A DNA stretch of 64,000 nt from Parabacteroides sp900760525 (GTDB lineage: Bacteria > Bacteroidota > Bacteroidia > Bacteroidales > Tannerellaceae). The notes below the pieces were generated by a model, which saw only the letters and a list, made by a program, of their open reading frames with translations, was not told the origin of the DNA and made no database searches. The stretch is taken from the NCBI RefSeq assembly GCF_049860805.1, contig NZ_CP187555.1:4154001-4218000 (forward strand), read 5' to 3'. A program made the translations under genes and the position numbers. Positions 63,647 through 64,000 of this stretch are shown here, one piece after another. Position 1 is the first letter of the stretch. Each line of letters opens with the position of its first letter.

Positions 63647-64000
63647 CACCGCCCGCCTGTGGCTGGCATTTTTGCTGTTGCTGTCGGCCGTATGTGCAAA
63701 GGCGCAGGAGATCCCGGTCCGGCACAGGTTCAGCCCCGGCGAGGAAGTGCAATATGAGTTGTACTTTAAATGGGGCCTTTTGATGCCCCGTGCGGGCCAC
63801 GCCACCCTCTCTATCCGCGACGCGGAATACGAGGGCGGGCCATCCTGTCACTATCGGCTTATCTTCCGTACCTCCGGTATTATCGAGAAGGTCTATAAGA
63901 TGCGCGATACGATCGATTGCCATTTCACCCCCGACATGTTGCTTCTCCGGAGCGAGAAGCGGGTGAACGAGAACGACTATTATCTGATAGACGACATCTG
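63585..64000 (+). CDS. DUF3108 family exported protein (partial)
   Basis: The frame opens at ATG 63585, overlapping the previous gene by 62 bases, and runs off the window. After about 25 residues comes a signal sequence 'LWLAFLLLLSAVCAKA-QE', then 'RFSPGEEVQYELYFKWGLLMPRAGHATLSI', given here as 'GEEVQYELYFKWGL', the DUF3108 opening. There is no later in-frame Met before the signal sequence, so the long overlap appears real. Members are exported beta-barrel-like or lipocalin-like proteins of unknown role. Only 138 residues are visible. Confidence 0.8.
   Translation, partial: MKVNNHRQGIIAAATWECRSNTARLWLAFLLLLSAVCAKAQEIPVRHRFSPGEEVQYELYFKWGLLMPRAGHATLSIRDAEYEGGPSCHYRLIFRTSGIIEKVYKMRDTIDCHFTPDMLLLRSEKRVNENDYYLIDDI

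Noticed and set aside
1..64000. CRISPR arrays, rRNA and tRNA genes
   Set aside because: No regularly spaced repeats, rRNA segments or cloverleaf-like sequences were recognised in the intergenic regions.

Overview
The window reads as a chromosomal segment of a gut-type Bacteroidales, most likely Parabacteroides or a close relative. The grounds are a complete core type IX secretion operon (porP/sprF, K, L, M, N), a b-type fumarate reductase/succinate dehydrogenase operon, Bacteroidetes -7 promoter boxes (TAnnTTTG), sensor kinases with two-component propeller domains, periplasmic glycosidases, and a Bacteroidales-type mobilizable element. No rRNA, tRNA or CRISPR array was seen.

Layout. 1-12.2 kb: end of an AraC-type regulator, then a catabolic operon (RraA-like aldolase, enolase-superfamily dehydratase, SDR oxidoreductase, sodium/solute symporter) followed by a GH2 glycosidase, two exported peptidases (C1 and C69) and a GH20 hexosaminidase. 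12.2-17.5 kb: an AT-rich island with a broken small gene, four minus-strand genes for unrecognised exported proteins (two are tandem paralogues), a 0.9 kb non-coding stretch with palindromes, and a small HTH protein. 17.7-36.5 kb: a two-component locus (propeller-type sensor kinase plus LuxR-type regulator) whose kinase gene is cut in two by a ~13.8 kb integrative mobilizable element. 36.7-40.2 kb: frdCAB/sdhCAB. 40.4-44.5 kb: a degenerate and an intact histidine kinase in tandem and a DUF6807 lipoprotein. 44.9-52.1 kb: cobalamin adenosyltransferase, a DUF2795 protein and the T9SS operon. 52.2-64 kb: a large transglutaminase-like lipoprotein, a K+/H+ antiporter, WbqC, two signal peptidase I paralogues, dapB, DUF2851, an Ig-like lipoprotein and the start of a DUF3108 protein.

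The mobile element is the most informative part. It is bounded by an 8-bp repeat (TTTGTTGT at 18597-18604 and 32375-32382). Joining the flanks at that repeat rebuilds the kinase in frame, with the missing ATP-binding G boxes supplied by the fragment at 18360. Its integrase gene is in turn interrupted, five bases after the start of the catalytic tyrosine's next codon region (TAT GCA A|), by a complete 2,496-bp group II intron of the Ll.LtrB type (28483-30978). Splicing would give a 396-residue integrase. The backbone (integrase, HTH protein, SF3-like helicase, toprim primase, MobV relaxase) carries a two-gene AT-rich cargo: a RecD-like helicase with an extra C-terminal domain, and an 842-residue TPR plus OB/cold-shock-like protein. 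Between the relaxase terminator and the helicase lies a 116-nt four-tier nested hairpin. This cargo pair and its hairpin are the best candidate for an undescribed system, possibly a defence or conflict module; that function is inference.

Other points: a signal peptidase I paralogue has lost both catalytic residues, and its N-terminus is partly encoded by a dispersed GTAGGGGCG-type repeat; a pseudokinase sits beside an intact kinase; and a transglutaminase-like protein carries a second core without its cysteine.
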